Shown piece after piece: positions 30,855-38,647 of a DNA stretch of 45,956 nucleotides. A model generated the notes under the pieces. That model ran no database searches and was not told the origin of the DNA. It saw only the letters and a list, made by a program, of their open reading frames with translations. Numbering within the stretch: position 1 is the stretch's first letter; each line of letters starts with the position of its first letter. The stretch lies in the NCBI GenBank assembly GCA_964458015.1, contig CAYWGR010000018.1, positions 1-45,956 of the forward strand, given 5' to 3'. The DNA comes from CAYWGR01 sp964458015. Its GTDB lineage: Bacteria > Planctomycetota > Planctomycetia > Pirellulales > Thermoguttaceae. The position numbers and the translations under genes were made by a program.

Positions 30855-31928
30855 TTATCCCATTGCTTTCGCCACTTGATCGATGGCCTCGATGTGGCGT
30901 TGGCGGAACTCATCGAGGGTCGGCATCCAAGTGGTCTGCAGAAATCCCTTCATCCTGCCGGAGACGATTTTCTTTTTGCAGTAATCAACCATCAGGCCGA
31001 AGCTTTGAGGCCCCGACCAATTCGATCCCGTTGGAATCTGATCGTATCCATGACGGTCCAATTCACCGTACCACCGCACAATGGCGCCGTCGTCCTTAAA
31101 GTCGAGTTCGTAACACCAGTTGCTTTGCATGACGCTTTTGGGCATCCGTTTGAGAAACTCATCGCCGTGCTTCCAGGCAAAGTCGGACCAAATCCAGGGC
31201 CGAACGCCGCGATGCTCAACTTGCTTTGTGAAAAACTCAAAATCATGCCACCAGAGTTCATGTTGCCGAACGATTGAGTAGGCATATCCGCTCTGGCATT
31301 CCGCCGTTTCCTCGTCGTAGCCCAAATGAAACAGCCGCGGCTTGTCGAACAGGCGAATCACTTCGTCGATCAAATCTTCACACACCTTGTAGTAAGTTGG
31401 TGTTGAGATTTGCCGGGCGTAAGGGCCAAGCCAGACGTCATGGGCTGTGGAGAAGTTAAGTTTTGGGATCGGCTCCAACCCCATCTTACGCAGCCGGGTA
31501 AGCTCGTTTCGCAGACGCTCTAGTGACCAGGCATTTTTCACCGCAATTTCGGGATGGCTTTGGTACTGGATGGCGTCGCCGAGATCGATGACAACCATAT
31601 TCATCTTGGCATCGGCCATGCGTTGGGTCAATTCCGCCCAAAGCTTATCGTCGCAACGGAGATAATTTCGGCAGCACAAATGTTTGGTAGTTGGTACGCC
31701 AGGCCCCCAATCGAATTCGCGGTCTGACCACATATTGAAACTCAGATGAAGCAGATTGCCCCAAATCAATGGCGATTGTTGGGCTGTTGTTGGCTTGGCC
31801 GACGGCGCGTCTTCGGCCAATAACGAGCCCACGGAACCAGCCGCCAAGGCGCCGCCTGCATAGCCGAGGAAGCGGCGACGTGAGCAATGACTTTCGTGGT
31901 GTTTGTCAGGAGAAGAATTATTACGCAT
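30855..31928 (-). CDS. Tat-exported GH20-like beta-N-acetylhexosaminidase
   Basis: 357 residues. Twin-arginine signal SRRRFLGYAGGALAAGS (16-32). A TIM-barrel GH20 core: MVVIDLGD, then KLNFSTAHDVWLG, and HLGYDEE (201-207) equals the GH20 HxGxDE motif, whose Asp-Glu pair does substrate-assisted catalysis. No C-terminal accessory domain. It lies between the GH109-like gene and the beta-helix gene, consistent with stepwise removal of N-acetylhexosamines. The ATG at 31928 (GAGGAC 8 bp upstream) fits better than the one at 31943. Confidence 0.78.
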   Translation of the reverse strand: MRNNSSPDKHHESHCSRRRFLGYAGGALAAGSVGSLLAEDAPSAKPTTAQQSPLIWGNLLHLSFNMWSDREFDWGPGVPTTKHLCCRNYLRCDDKLWAELTQRMADAKMNMVVIDLGDAIQYQSHPEIAVKNAWSLERLRNELTRLRKMGLEPIPKLNFSTAHDVWLGPYARQISTPTYYKVCEDLIDEVIRLFDKPRLFHLGYDEETAECQSGYAYSIVRQHELWWHDFEFFTKQVEHRGVRPWIWSDFAWKHGDEFLKRMPKSVMQSNWCYELDFKDDGAIVRWYGELDRHGYDQIPTGSNWSGPQSFGLMVDYCKKKIVSGRMKGFLQTTWMPTLDEFRQRHIEAIDQVAKAMG

Positions 31929-32024
31929 GAAAGATGTCCTCATTCCTGTTTCCGCGCACTCCGGGAGCGGTAGACTCCGGACAAATAGTTCCGTGACGTG
32001 ACTGGTCGGCCGGCCAATCAGAGG

Positions 32025-33317
32025 CTAGCTCTTTCGTAATTCCCATTTTCCCCGCGTAAAATCGGGGATTTCTTGCGGTGCGCCGCCTTCGGCCAACGAT
32101 TTGGCCGACAGTGGAAGTATCACGCTCCATGCGGCGGCATCATAGCAATCAATTGGCGAAGAACCTCCGCGCCGCAACATGTTGACGAATTCAGATACGG
32201 CGAAGTAGTCGATGCCGCCATGTCCCGCACCGGCTGCGTCTTTCCTGGAACTAGTCCACAATGGATCTTCGAACTCTTTAGCATATTTATCCACGGGATC
32301 CCAGGTATGATCCTTCGAGCGGCCCTCGATATAGATGTTGTTCGTCCGCGATTCGTAGCTTCCCTTTGTGCCTTGAAGGCTGAAATAAGTGGTACTGACC
32401 ACCGGACGAGGCGAATAAACATCATAGCGTAAGTCGATCATCGCCCCCTTGGCTGTGCGGATCAGCACTGTGGTTGAGTCAGCAACTTTGAAGCGTATTT
32501 GACGTGCGGGGTGTCCGGCGGGAAATTGTCTCGCTACATAGTCAAGCAACGACTTCTGACCTGTGCAGCCGGCTACGAGCGATACCATGCGATCGCCGCG
32601 ATTGATTCCCATCCATTGCGCCACAGGCCCCAACGAATGCGTTGGATACAAATTGCCGGCGTAATCGCGGGCCAACTCGCCTCGCCATGTCAGTGTGCCA
32701 TCGGGCTTGAATAACAAGAAGCGGCAATCGTGCACGTAACCGCATTCCGCATAGGTCAAATCACCGAAAAGCCCCTGTTTGACCATGTTCCGAATCATCA
32801 TCACATAATCGTAGTAGCAGCAGTTTTCGGCCAACATGTAGAGCTTACCGGTCTCTTCCGTTGCACGAACAATGTTCCAACATTCCTCGACAGTCATGGC
32901 TCCCGAAACTTCGGACAGCACATGTTTGCCAGCTCGCATCGCCTCGACCGACATGATTGTATGCAATTGCATGGGCGCGGCGACAATCACCGCGTCGAGA
33001 TCGTCGCGTTGCAACATTCGCTGATAGTCTTTGGGACCGTTCGAGTAGCCGACCGGCTTGCGGCCATTGCGAGCTTTCACGACGAGTTCAGTGGCATTAT
33101 TAAGAGCGGCCGGATCGATATCGCATAGGGCGACGACTTCAACATCCGTGGCCAGCGCGAGTGTCAGCAAGCCTGTTCCTCGCGATCCGACGCCAATCAC
33201 GCCCAGGCGAATCGGTTTGGGAGAATTTTGCGACACGGCGACCGAAGAAAAACCGGCAGCCAACCCGGCCGCGGCGCTTAGACGCAACATTTCACGTCGA
33301 TTCAGTGGAATAGGCAT
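32025..33317 (-). CDS. GH109-type alpha-N-acetylgalactosaminidase (NAD-dependent, Gfo/Idh/MocA fold)
   Basis: 430 residues. Tat-type signal (NRREMLRLSAAAGLAAGF), Rossmann GVIGVGSRG (39-47) and MLAENCCYYD, ECGYVHD, GNLYPTHSLGPVAQWMGINR (221-240) and the final HGGIDYF segment. These are signatures of GH109 rather than ordinary Gfo/Idh/MocA oxidoreductases. GH109 enzymes remove alpha-linked N-acetylgalactosamine with a transient NAD oxidation. If correct, the operon starts with a GalNAc-releasing enzyme. First gene after the regulator, with a -10-like TATAAT in the upstream gap. Confidence 0.8.
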   Translation of the reverse strand: MPIPLNRREMLRLSAAAGLAAGFSSVAVSQNSPKPIRLGVIGVGSRGTGLLTLALATDVEVVALCDIDPAALNNATELVVKARNGRKPVGYSNGPKDYQRMLQRDDLDAVIVAAPMQLHTIMSVEAMRAGKHVLSEVSGAMTVEECWNIVRATEETGKLYMLAENCCYYDYVMMIRNMVKQGLFGDLTYAECGYVHDCRFLLFKPDGTLTWRGELARDYAGNLYPTHSLGPVAQWMGINRGDRMVSLVAGCTGQKSLLDYVARQFPAGHPARQIRFKVADSTTVLIRTAKGAMIDLRYDVYSPRPVVSTTYFSLQGTKGSYESRTNNIYIEGRSKDHTWDPVDKYAKEFEDPLWTSSRKDAAGAGHGGIDYFAVSEFVNMLRRGGSSPIDCYDAAAWSVILPLSAKSLAEGGAPQEIPDFTRGKWELRKS

Positions 33318-33416
33318 TGTTGTCTCCTCATGTTTGGAGTTTATGCGTCGTCTTGTGTGCGTCTGCCTAGCACACCTCCTTTTTATCGACGGGATGGGTT
33401 CCCTGGATAGTTGAGT

Positions 33417-33450
33417 TTGCGCAAAAGATTATAACATATGCGCAATTATG
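33417..33450 (-). promoter_or_regulatory. Promoter with flanking inverted repeat upstream of the GH109 gene
   Basis: Minus strand TATAAT (33428-33433), with a weak TGTAAC about 16 bp upstream as -35. Exact TTGCGCA / TGCGCAA half-sites (33417-33423 and 33439-33445) flank the -10, as for an operator. It lies just after the regulator stop, so the enzyme genes can be transcribed apart from the regulator. Confidence 0.5.
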
Positions 33451-34698
33451 TTACACGGAGCGATGACGCTCGCGGTATTGGGCGGGCGTTTCGCCGATGT
33501 CGCGGCGAAACACTTCAGATAGGTAGCTGTGCCCATTAAAACCGGCTAAATCAGCGATTTTGGCAACCGGCAGATTGGTTTCGAGCAATAGTTGCTTGGC
33601 CCAAGTCAGCCTTGCCCGCTGAATTTCCGCTCGAATCGATCGTCCCAAGACATGCTCAAAGCGGAGTTCCAATGCGCGCCGTGAAAGTGTAACTTGCTCG
33701 ACCACGTGTTGTACTCCAATCGGAGTCTGCAAATGGTCACGGATATAGCGGATGGCGGTCGCCACTTCGGGATCGTCCACGGCCAGCACATCGGTGGATT
33801 GGCGGGCGAGAACCCAAAGCGGTTCGACGTTGATCAATTCAGGGCCTTTTTTTTGTTGCGACATCAGCGAATCAAGCAACTCCGCCGCTTGAAAGCCTCC
33901 CTGCTCGGTATTCAGCACGACGCTCGAAAGCGGTGGATTCGATAACTCACATAGTAGTTGATCGTCATCGACACCGACCACCGCTACCTCGTCAGGCACG
34001 GACATTTCACCCATTGCGCTGACCTCAAGCACTTGACGGCCGCGGATGTCGTTGCAACTCATAATGCCGACTGGCTTGGACAGACCACGGAGCCACTTCG
34101 CCACCAGAGAGCGTTCCTGCTGCCAGAGCAGTGGTCGATCGCGATTGGACGGTTCGTAGACATTGCAGGAAAAGCCTGCCTGCTCAAGCTGTTTGCAGAA
34201 GCCTTCTCGCGAGCGTTCAGACCATGTGCGACCGGTGTATCCGCAATAACCAAACCTTCGGAAACCTCGCTCTAATAGATGTTTGGCAGCCATGCGCCCC
34301 GCCTCGTGCGAATCAGAACGGATTTCCGAAACTTGCTTCAACGGCAACTCCCCGGCAAGCTGTTTTTCGGAGAGATCCATTGCAATAACCGGAACTCCAG
34401 CCGTCAATGCCCATTTAGCAATTCGTCGATTTTGGAGTCGGCCGATGATACCATTGGTCCCCCATCGTCGCAGATCAGGCAGACGAGATGACATATGCGA
34501 TTTCCGCGCGTCAACTGTTTGGATCGAACCACTGCTGAAGGTTTCCATCTCGGGCAACGGAAGCCCCGGCTCAACCCCCGCCAGATATAAGTTCCAAGGA
34601 CCGTGGATACGAGAATACCGCACGATTCCCTGAAGAATCCCACGGTCATACCCTGCATGGTGAGATAGCAGCAAAACGACTCGTGGCGTTTCAGACAT
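33451..34698 (-). CDS. XylR-type AraC-family regulator with periplasmic-binding-protein-like sensor
   Basis: 415 residues from the ATG at 34698 (GGGAGAA upstream). Residues ~1-280 form a LacI/PBP-like ligand-binding domain (SHHAGYDRGILQGIVRYSR; CNDIRGRQVLEVSAMGEMSV; VVGVDDDQLLCELSNPPLSS). Residues ~310-415 are an AraC double HTH (LSRRALELRFEHVLGRSIRA; IADLAGFNGHSYLSEVFRRD). Planctomycetes use XylR-like regulators to sense sugars and activate adjacent genes. It is at the head of the leftward operon and is the likely activator. Confidence 0.87.
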   Translation of the reverse strand: MSETPRVVLLLSHHAGYDRGILQGIVRYSRIHGPWNLYLAGVEPGLPLPEMETFSSGSIQTVDARKSHMSSRLPDLRRWGTNGIIGRLQNRRIAKWALTAGVPVIAMDLSEKQLAGELPLKQVSEIRSDSHEAGRMAAKHLLERGFRRFGYCGYTGRTWSERSREGFCKQLEQAGFSCNVYEPSNRDRPLLWQQERSLVAKWLRGLSKPVGIMSCNDIRGRQVLEVSAMGEMSVPDEVAVVGVDDDQLLCELSNPPLSSVVLNTEQGGFQAAELLDSLMSQQKKGPELINVEPLWVLARQSTDVLAVDDPEVATAIRYIRDHLQTPIGVQHVVEQVTLSRRALELRFEHVLGRSIRAEIQRARLTWAKQLLLETNLPVAKIADLAGFNGHSYLSEVFRRDIGETPAQYRERHRSV

Positions 34699-35275
34699 GA
34701 AGCATTCTCCCAAAATCACAGGCAGCGGCTTCCGGCTTGCGATAAACGATCTAGACTATTATTGTCTCATGGCAACATATTTGTCGTCAAGAAGTATGCA
34801 AGAAGGGAGTGCAACAAGATTTCTGGGCGGCGTTAAGTCGTGGCGTAGCAGACGTTTGGCCAAATTTGACGCCATTGGCCGTTACGGTCCAGCGAATCGA
34901 GAGCCGCCACGACCGTGGCGTTGGGCCGGTCCCATCGGCAGCCGTGCCTTTCAGCCATTTCGTGCATCATTTGCATTGCGATTCGGTTGGACCGCTGCCG
35001 ATCTGCCCGCCTTGCCCGCAATACTCCGTGTAGCAAATCATCTCTTTGCGAATCGAAACGAACTATAACAACCGGTCGGCGGCTTCACGTTTCCTGTTCA
35101 CTCGCATCGCGGCTCGCCACTGGATGATCTTTTCCCAGGCTGTCGCCTAGCCTTTATGTTTGAAGATGTGCGTCAGGTTATCCGTCCACGCTTTGCCTTC
35201 ATTCGGCATGTCATCTTCAACACGCCGGGGGAGATGGTTACCTCGCTGTGATCGAGAATCGCGTCGGGGATAGCG
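34699..35275. other. Intergenic region, no supported gene
   Basis: A 577-bp gap between the regulator and the polyferredoxin gene. The minus-strand frame 34833-35036 (67 aa, with AMQMMHEMAERHGCRWDRPN) looks protein-like without a start signal and may be a gene remnant. Nothing else is convincing; the regulator promoter should lie in its left part. Confidence 0.6.
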
Positions 35276-36724
35276 CTATTTTTGGCCGATAACGTGGATG
35301 GCCAGCGGTTTCGACGGACAGTGATATTCGCATGCGCCGCAACCGATGCACTTGTCTTCGTCGATGGAGGGATATTTCTTCTTGTCTTTTTCCTCCACTA
35401 GGGTAATCGCCTTCGTTGGGCAATGTTCGGCGCAGTTGCCGCATGAATCCACTTTGTCGGTGACCAGCACGCATCGTTCACGGACATAGATGGCCTGGCC
35501 GATTTTGGTTTTGCGTTTATCGTCGATTGAAAGCGGCGCGATTGCTCCGTTGGGACATACTTTGCCGCACTCGTTGCAGTCCCAGTCGCAAAAGCCATGT
35601 GTGAAATCGAGTTTCGGCACCATGATTCCGCCTAGCCCGTATTCCAACAGCGACGGTTTAATGACGTTTCCCTTGCATTTCGCAACGCACAAATTGCAGG
35701 ACGTGCATTGCGATAACAAACGCGATTGCCCCCCGGATCCCGGCGGCGAAACGGGCAGAGGTTCGGCCGCAACGAGCAAGCCGTCCTTGCGCACCATCGC
35801 CGCCACAACCGTGGCGACCGAAACCGCGGTGGTCGTCACGAATTCGCGTCGGCCAACCCACTTATGTTTTTTCACGGGATTCAAGACAACGTTGGGCACG
35901 GAAACGTCCGCCGTTTTCGTTGCAACCATTGCATAGCGAATCGCGTTTTTACGGCAGGACGTGATGCAGTCGAAACAACAGACGCATCGGCTGTAATCGA
36001 CCGTGCGCGACTTTGCGTCAATGCAGCCGGACTTGCAAGCTTTTGCACAAAGTCCGCATTCTACGCACGAGTTTCCATCAATCGCAATCACAAAGAGCGG
36101 CCGACGACTTATGACCGCCAATAGGCTTCCGACGGGACAAAGCGTGTTGCAATAAAGGCGTCCCCATTTTGCCGCCACGACGACGATTGCGAGCAAAGAA
36201 GCAATGGCGACGGAAATTGCCAACGTGCCGCGCACGAAAATCTCTTCCTTGAAGATCAATGGATGCCCCAGACTGTCCGCGATCCATGCGACGGCATTGT
36301 TTACGGCATACGCCACCGGTTGCAGCAAATGGGTCGCCATGCGGCCGTAAAGGCTATAGGGATCGATCAACGCCGGCACGGAAGCAATGCCGGCGGCGAA
36401 CGCAATGGCCACAATCGACAACGCGACATAACGAAACAGCGTATGAGCCGGAGCATAAGCGAAGCGTTTTTTTGTGAAAATGCGGGCCGCGCCGATCACG
36501 ATATCTTGAAATACGCCCAACGGGCAGAGTGTGGAACAGTAGACGCGGCCAAACAACAGCGTCAACGCCACGATGAAGGTGATTGCCGCGAGATTCATTG
36601 CAAGCAGCGCGGGCACGAACTGAAAACGCTCGAAGACGCCCAATCCGCCGCCAACTCCAATGAAGAAAAGATTCTCGCAAAGGAACAACAGCGCTGCAAC
36701 ACCTATTCTGATTCTTCTCAACAT
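35276..36724 (-). CDS. Membrane polyferredoxin (NapH/RdxA-like 4Fe-4S protein)
   Basis: 482 residues. Five or so membrane spans in the first ~200 residues with CSTLCPLG and CNTLCPVG (NapH-type Cys motifs near membrane edges), then several 4Fe-4S sites: CVECGLCAKAC, CVCCFDCITSC, CTSCNLCVAKC, CDWDCNECGKVC, CGNCAEHC, CIGCGACEYHC. A Tat-like GRREFVTTTAVSVATVVAA segment lies in the middle, as if a membrane NapH-like protein were fused to a ferredoxin domain exported by Tat. It should pass electrons from quinol or ferredoxin to the aldo/keto reductase encoded upstream. The spacing of 14 bp supports one operon. Confidence 0.82.
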   Translation of the reverse strand: MLRRIRIGVAALLFLCENLFFIGVGGGLGVFERFQFVPALLAMNLAAITFIVALTLLFGRVYCSTLCPLGVFQDIVIGAARIFTKKRFAYAPAHTLFRYVALSIVAIAFAAGIASVPALIDPYSLYGRMATHLLQPVAYAVNNAVAWIADSLGHPLIFKEEIFVRGTLAISVAIASLLAIVVVAAKWGRLYCNTLCPVGSLLAVISRRPLFVIAIDGNSCVECGLCAKACKSGCIDAKSRTVDYSRCVCCFDCITSCRKNAIRYAMVATKTADVSVPNVVLNPVKKHKWVGRREFVTTTAVSVATVVAAMVRKDGLLVAAEPLPVSPPGSGGQSRLLSQCTSCNLCVAKCKGNVIKPSLLEYGLGGIMVPKLDFTHGFCDWDCNECGKVCPNGAIAPLSIDDKRKTKIGQAIYVRERCVLVTDKVDSCGNCAEHCPTKAITLVEEKDKKKYPSIDEDKCIGCGACEYHCPSKPLAIHVIGQK

Positions 36725-36738
36725 GAAATCAATCTCGA

Positions 36739-38115
36739 TTATTTGGCGTCATACTGCGATTGAACGTGTGCCACGAACTTTTCGATCTTGTCTAGCTCGC
36801 TTGGAATTTGCAATTGCAATTGCGGGCAACCGACTTTGCATTTGGCGCAACCGATGCAATGGTTCGCCCTCGCCTTCGGCGGTATCGTGTTGTTGTAGGT
36901 GACCAGAAATTCCCGCCGCAACGATTGAGAATCGTTTGGCCCGGAATCGGCGGGCAGGCGACCTTCGCCGGCGAAGGAGTTGTACCATGCGAAGATTTCC
37001 GGAATGTGGACGTCGTACGGACAAGGCATGCAATAGCGGCAGCCCGTGCAGCAAATGGTCGGATATTTTCGGAATTCGGCGAGTGCCCGATCAAACGTCG
37101 CGAGTTCTTGCTTACTCAACGGTTCGGAGTCGGTCGCGAACGAGTGCACGTTATCAACGAGGTGATCCAGTTGATTCATGCCGCTGAGAACGGTCTGCAC
37201 GTTTGGCAGGGAGGCGACAAAACGCATTCCCCATGATGCGAGGGTCTTTTGCGGCGCCGCCGCTTTCAAAATGGCGGACCCTTTGCTGTTCAACTGCGCA
37301 ATGGCGCCCCCGCGCAGAGGTTCCATGACGAACACCGGCATTTTTTTCGCGGTCAGCATCCGATAAAGCGTTCCCGCGACAGCGCCTTGGGGGTTTTTTG
37401 CATTCTCCTCGTCCCAATCGAGGCGGTTGAGCACGATCAGGGCGAAGGCCCATTCGTACTTGTCGAGCATATGCTGCATGACGGAAACATTTCCGTGGAA
37501 CGAGAAGCCGAGATGCTTGATTCGTCCCTTCTTTTGCTGCTTCTTCAGGTAGTCAAGCACCCCCATCGTCTCGAAGACTCGGTTGAACTCGTTGACGCTC
37601 GTTATCGAATGCACCATGTAGTTGTCAAAATAGCTAACTTGGCAACGTCTTAGTTGCTCTTCGAACATGTCCTTTGCCATGTCCAGACTATGCACCAACC
37701 AACTGGGCATTTTGTCCGAAATCATAAAGCTGTCGCGAGGATACTTTTTCAGTGCGTGCCCATAAAATACCTCGCTGGCCCCCTCGTGGTACATCCAGCC
37801 GGTGTCAAAATAGTTGATGCCGTGTCGAAAGCCAAAGTCGACGAGTTTCTGGCCCATTTCATAATCGATTTTCGTGGTTTGCCGATCCAGAATCGGCAGG
37901 CGGGTGCCGCCGAATCCGAACCGCGAAATTTCCCGTCCCGGCTCTGGCGGATAGGGTTTGCGCTGCACTTGAACGGGGTCGTCGGCCTTCGCATCGTTAT
38001 CCAGAAACTCGATGATGCCCGCGCGCGATAACCCATAAAGGCCGCCGCCGAATCCCGCAGCCCCGGCCGTAAGCAATGCGAGCGCGTTTCTCCGTGTTAT
38101 CCCCGTTTTACCCAT
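36739..38115 (-). CDS. Tat-exported aldo/keto reductase with C-terminal 4Fe-4S ferredoxin domain
   Basis: 458 residues from the ATG at 38115 (AGAGGAAT upstream). A Tat signal (TRRNALALLTAGAAGFGGG) precedes an AKR barrel with the catalytic set NYFDTGWMY (Asp, Tyr), SDKMP (Lys) and YMVHSI (His). The C-terminus has CTGCRYCMPCPYDVHIP and CIGCAKCKVGC for two 4Fe-4S clusters. In this enzyme type NADPH may be replaced by Fe-S-delivered electrons. The downstream polyferredoxin is the evident electron partner. The substrate is unknown. Confidence 0.84.
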   Translation of the reverse strand: MGKTGITRRNALALLTAGAAGFGGGLYGLSRAGIIEFLDNDAKADDPVQVQRKPYPPEPGREISRFGFGGTRLPILDRQTTKIDYEMGQKLVDFGFRHGINYFDTGWMYHEGASEVFYGHALKKYPRDSFMISDKMPSWLVHSLDMAKDMFEEQLRRCQVSYFDNYMVHSITSVNEFNRVFETMGVLDYLKKQQKKGRIKHLGFSFHGNVSVMQHMLDKYEWAFALIVLNRLDWDEENAKNPQGAVAGTLYRMLTAKKMPVFVMEPLRGGAIAQLNSKGSAILKAAAPQKTLASWGMRFVASLPNVQTVLSGMNQLDHLVDNVHSFATDSEPLSKQELATFDRALAEFRKYPTICCTGCRYCMPCPYDVHIPEIFAWYNSFAGEGRLPADSGPNDSQSLRREFLVTYNNTIPPKARANHCIGCAKCKVGCPQLQLQIPSELDKIEKFVAHVQSQYDAK

Positions 38116-38647
38116 CGTAAATTCCTCTTCAGCTTTCTCGTCCCTTGCAGTCACTGCCATCCGCACAAGGTCGCGAGATTAGCTAGCGTCGTTGATCGGA
38201 ATATGTTGTTTGCTTTGAATATTCTTGCGAACGCTGCTTCGCGCGTCGCCGAAAATTGCGTCAATCCAAGGTGTGTTCGTAGTGGAAGGTATAGCAAGGC
38301 TTGATTATGGCGGCCAACGTCGATTTGGTGTCGCAACGCCCGAAAGGTCATTGCGGCAACCCACAGTCGGGCCCATTTCTGTCTTCCGAGGGGTCTAAGG
38401 CAGCGTGTCCGGCGGTGATTTCGACACCCGGCGATGTTGAGGCCGTCCCAACATGATTTTACCAGCAACGGGCAGACGTTCCTACCCTTCTCCCGTTGCA
38501 CCTCCATCCTCCAAAACGGGCAGTCTGCCGGCGACTGCTATCGAGTCCGTTTTGAGGAAATTGGGACATCGTAAAGCGAATAGGGCCAATCGGAAGAGGG
38601 AGAACTCGATAGACCGACCACAGTTACTCTTGAGAGTATCGCAATCG
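38116..38647. other. Intergenic region, no supported gene
   Basis: About 530 bp between the reductase and the giant surface protein. A leftward open frame (38151-38507) contains NQALLYLPLRTHLGLTQFSA; I have no support for it as a gene and treat it as remnant or dispersed repeat. Promoter sites were not identified. Confidence 0.5.

Noticed and set aside
34833..35036. Leftward 67-residue gene
   Set aside because: Protein-like middle but no ribosome binding site, no family and an unclear start; kept only as a possible remnant in the intergenic entry.
38151..38507. Leftward 118-residue gene before the surface protein
   Set aside because: Arg-rich, atypical N-terminus and no start signal; only a short segment looks protein-like, perhaps a dispersed remnant.
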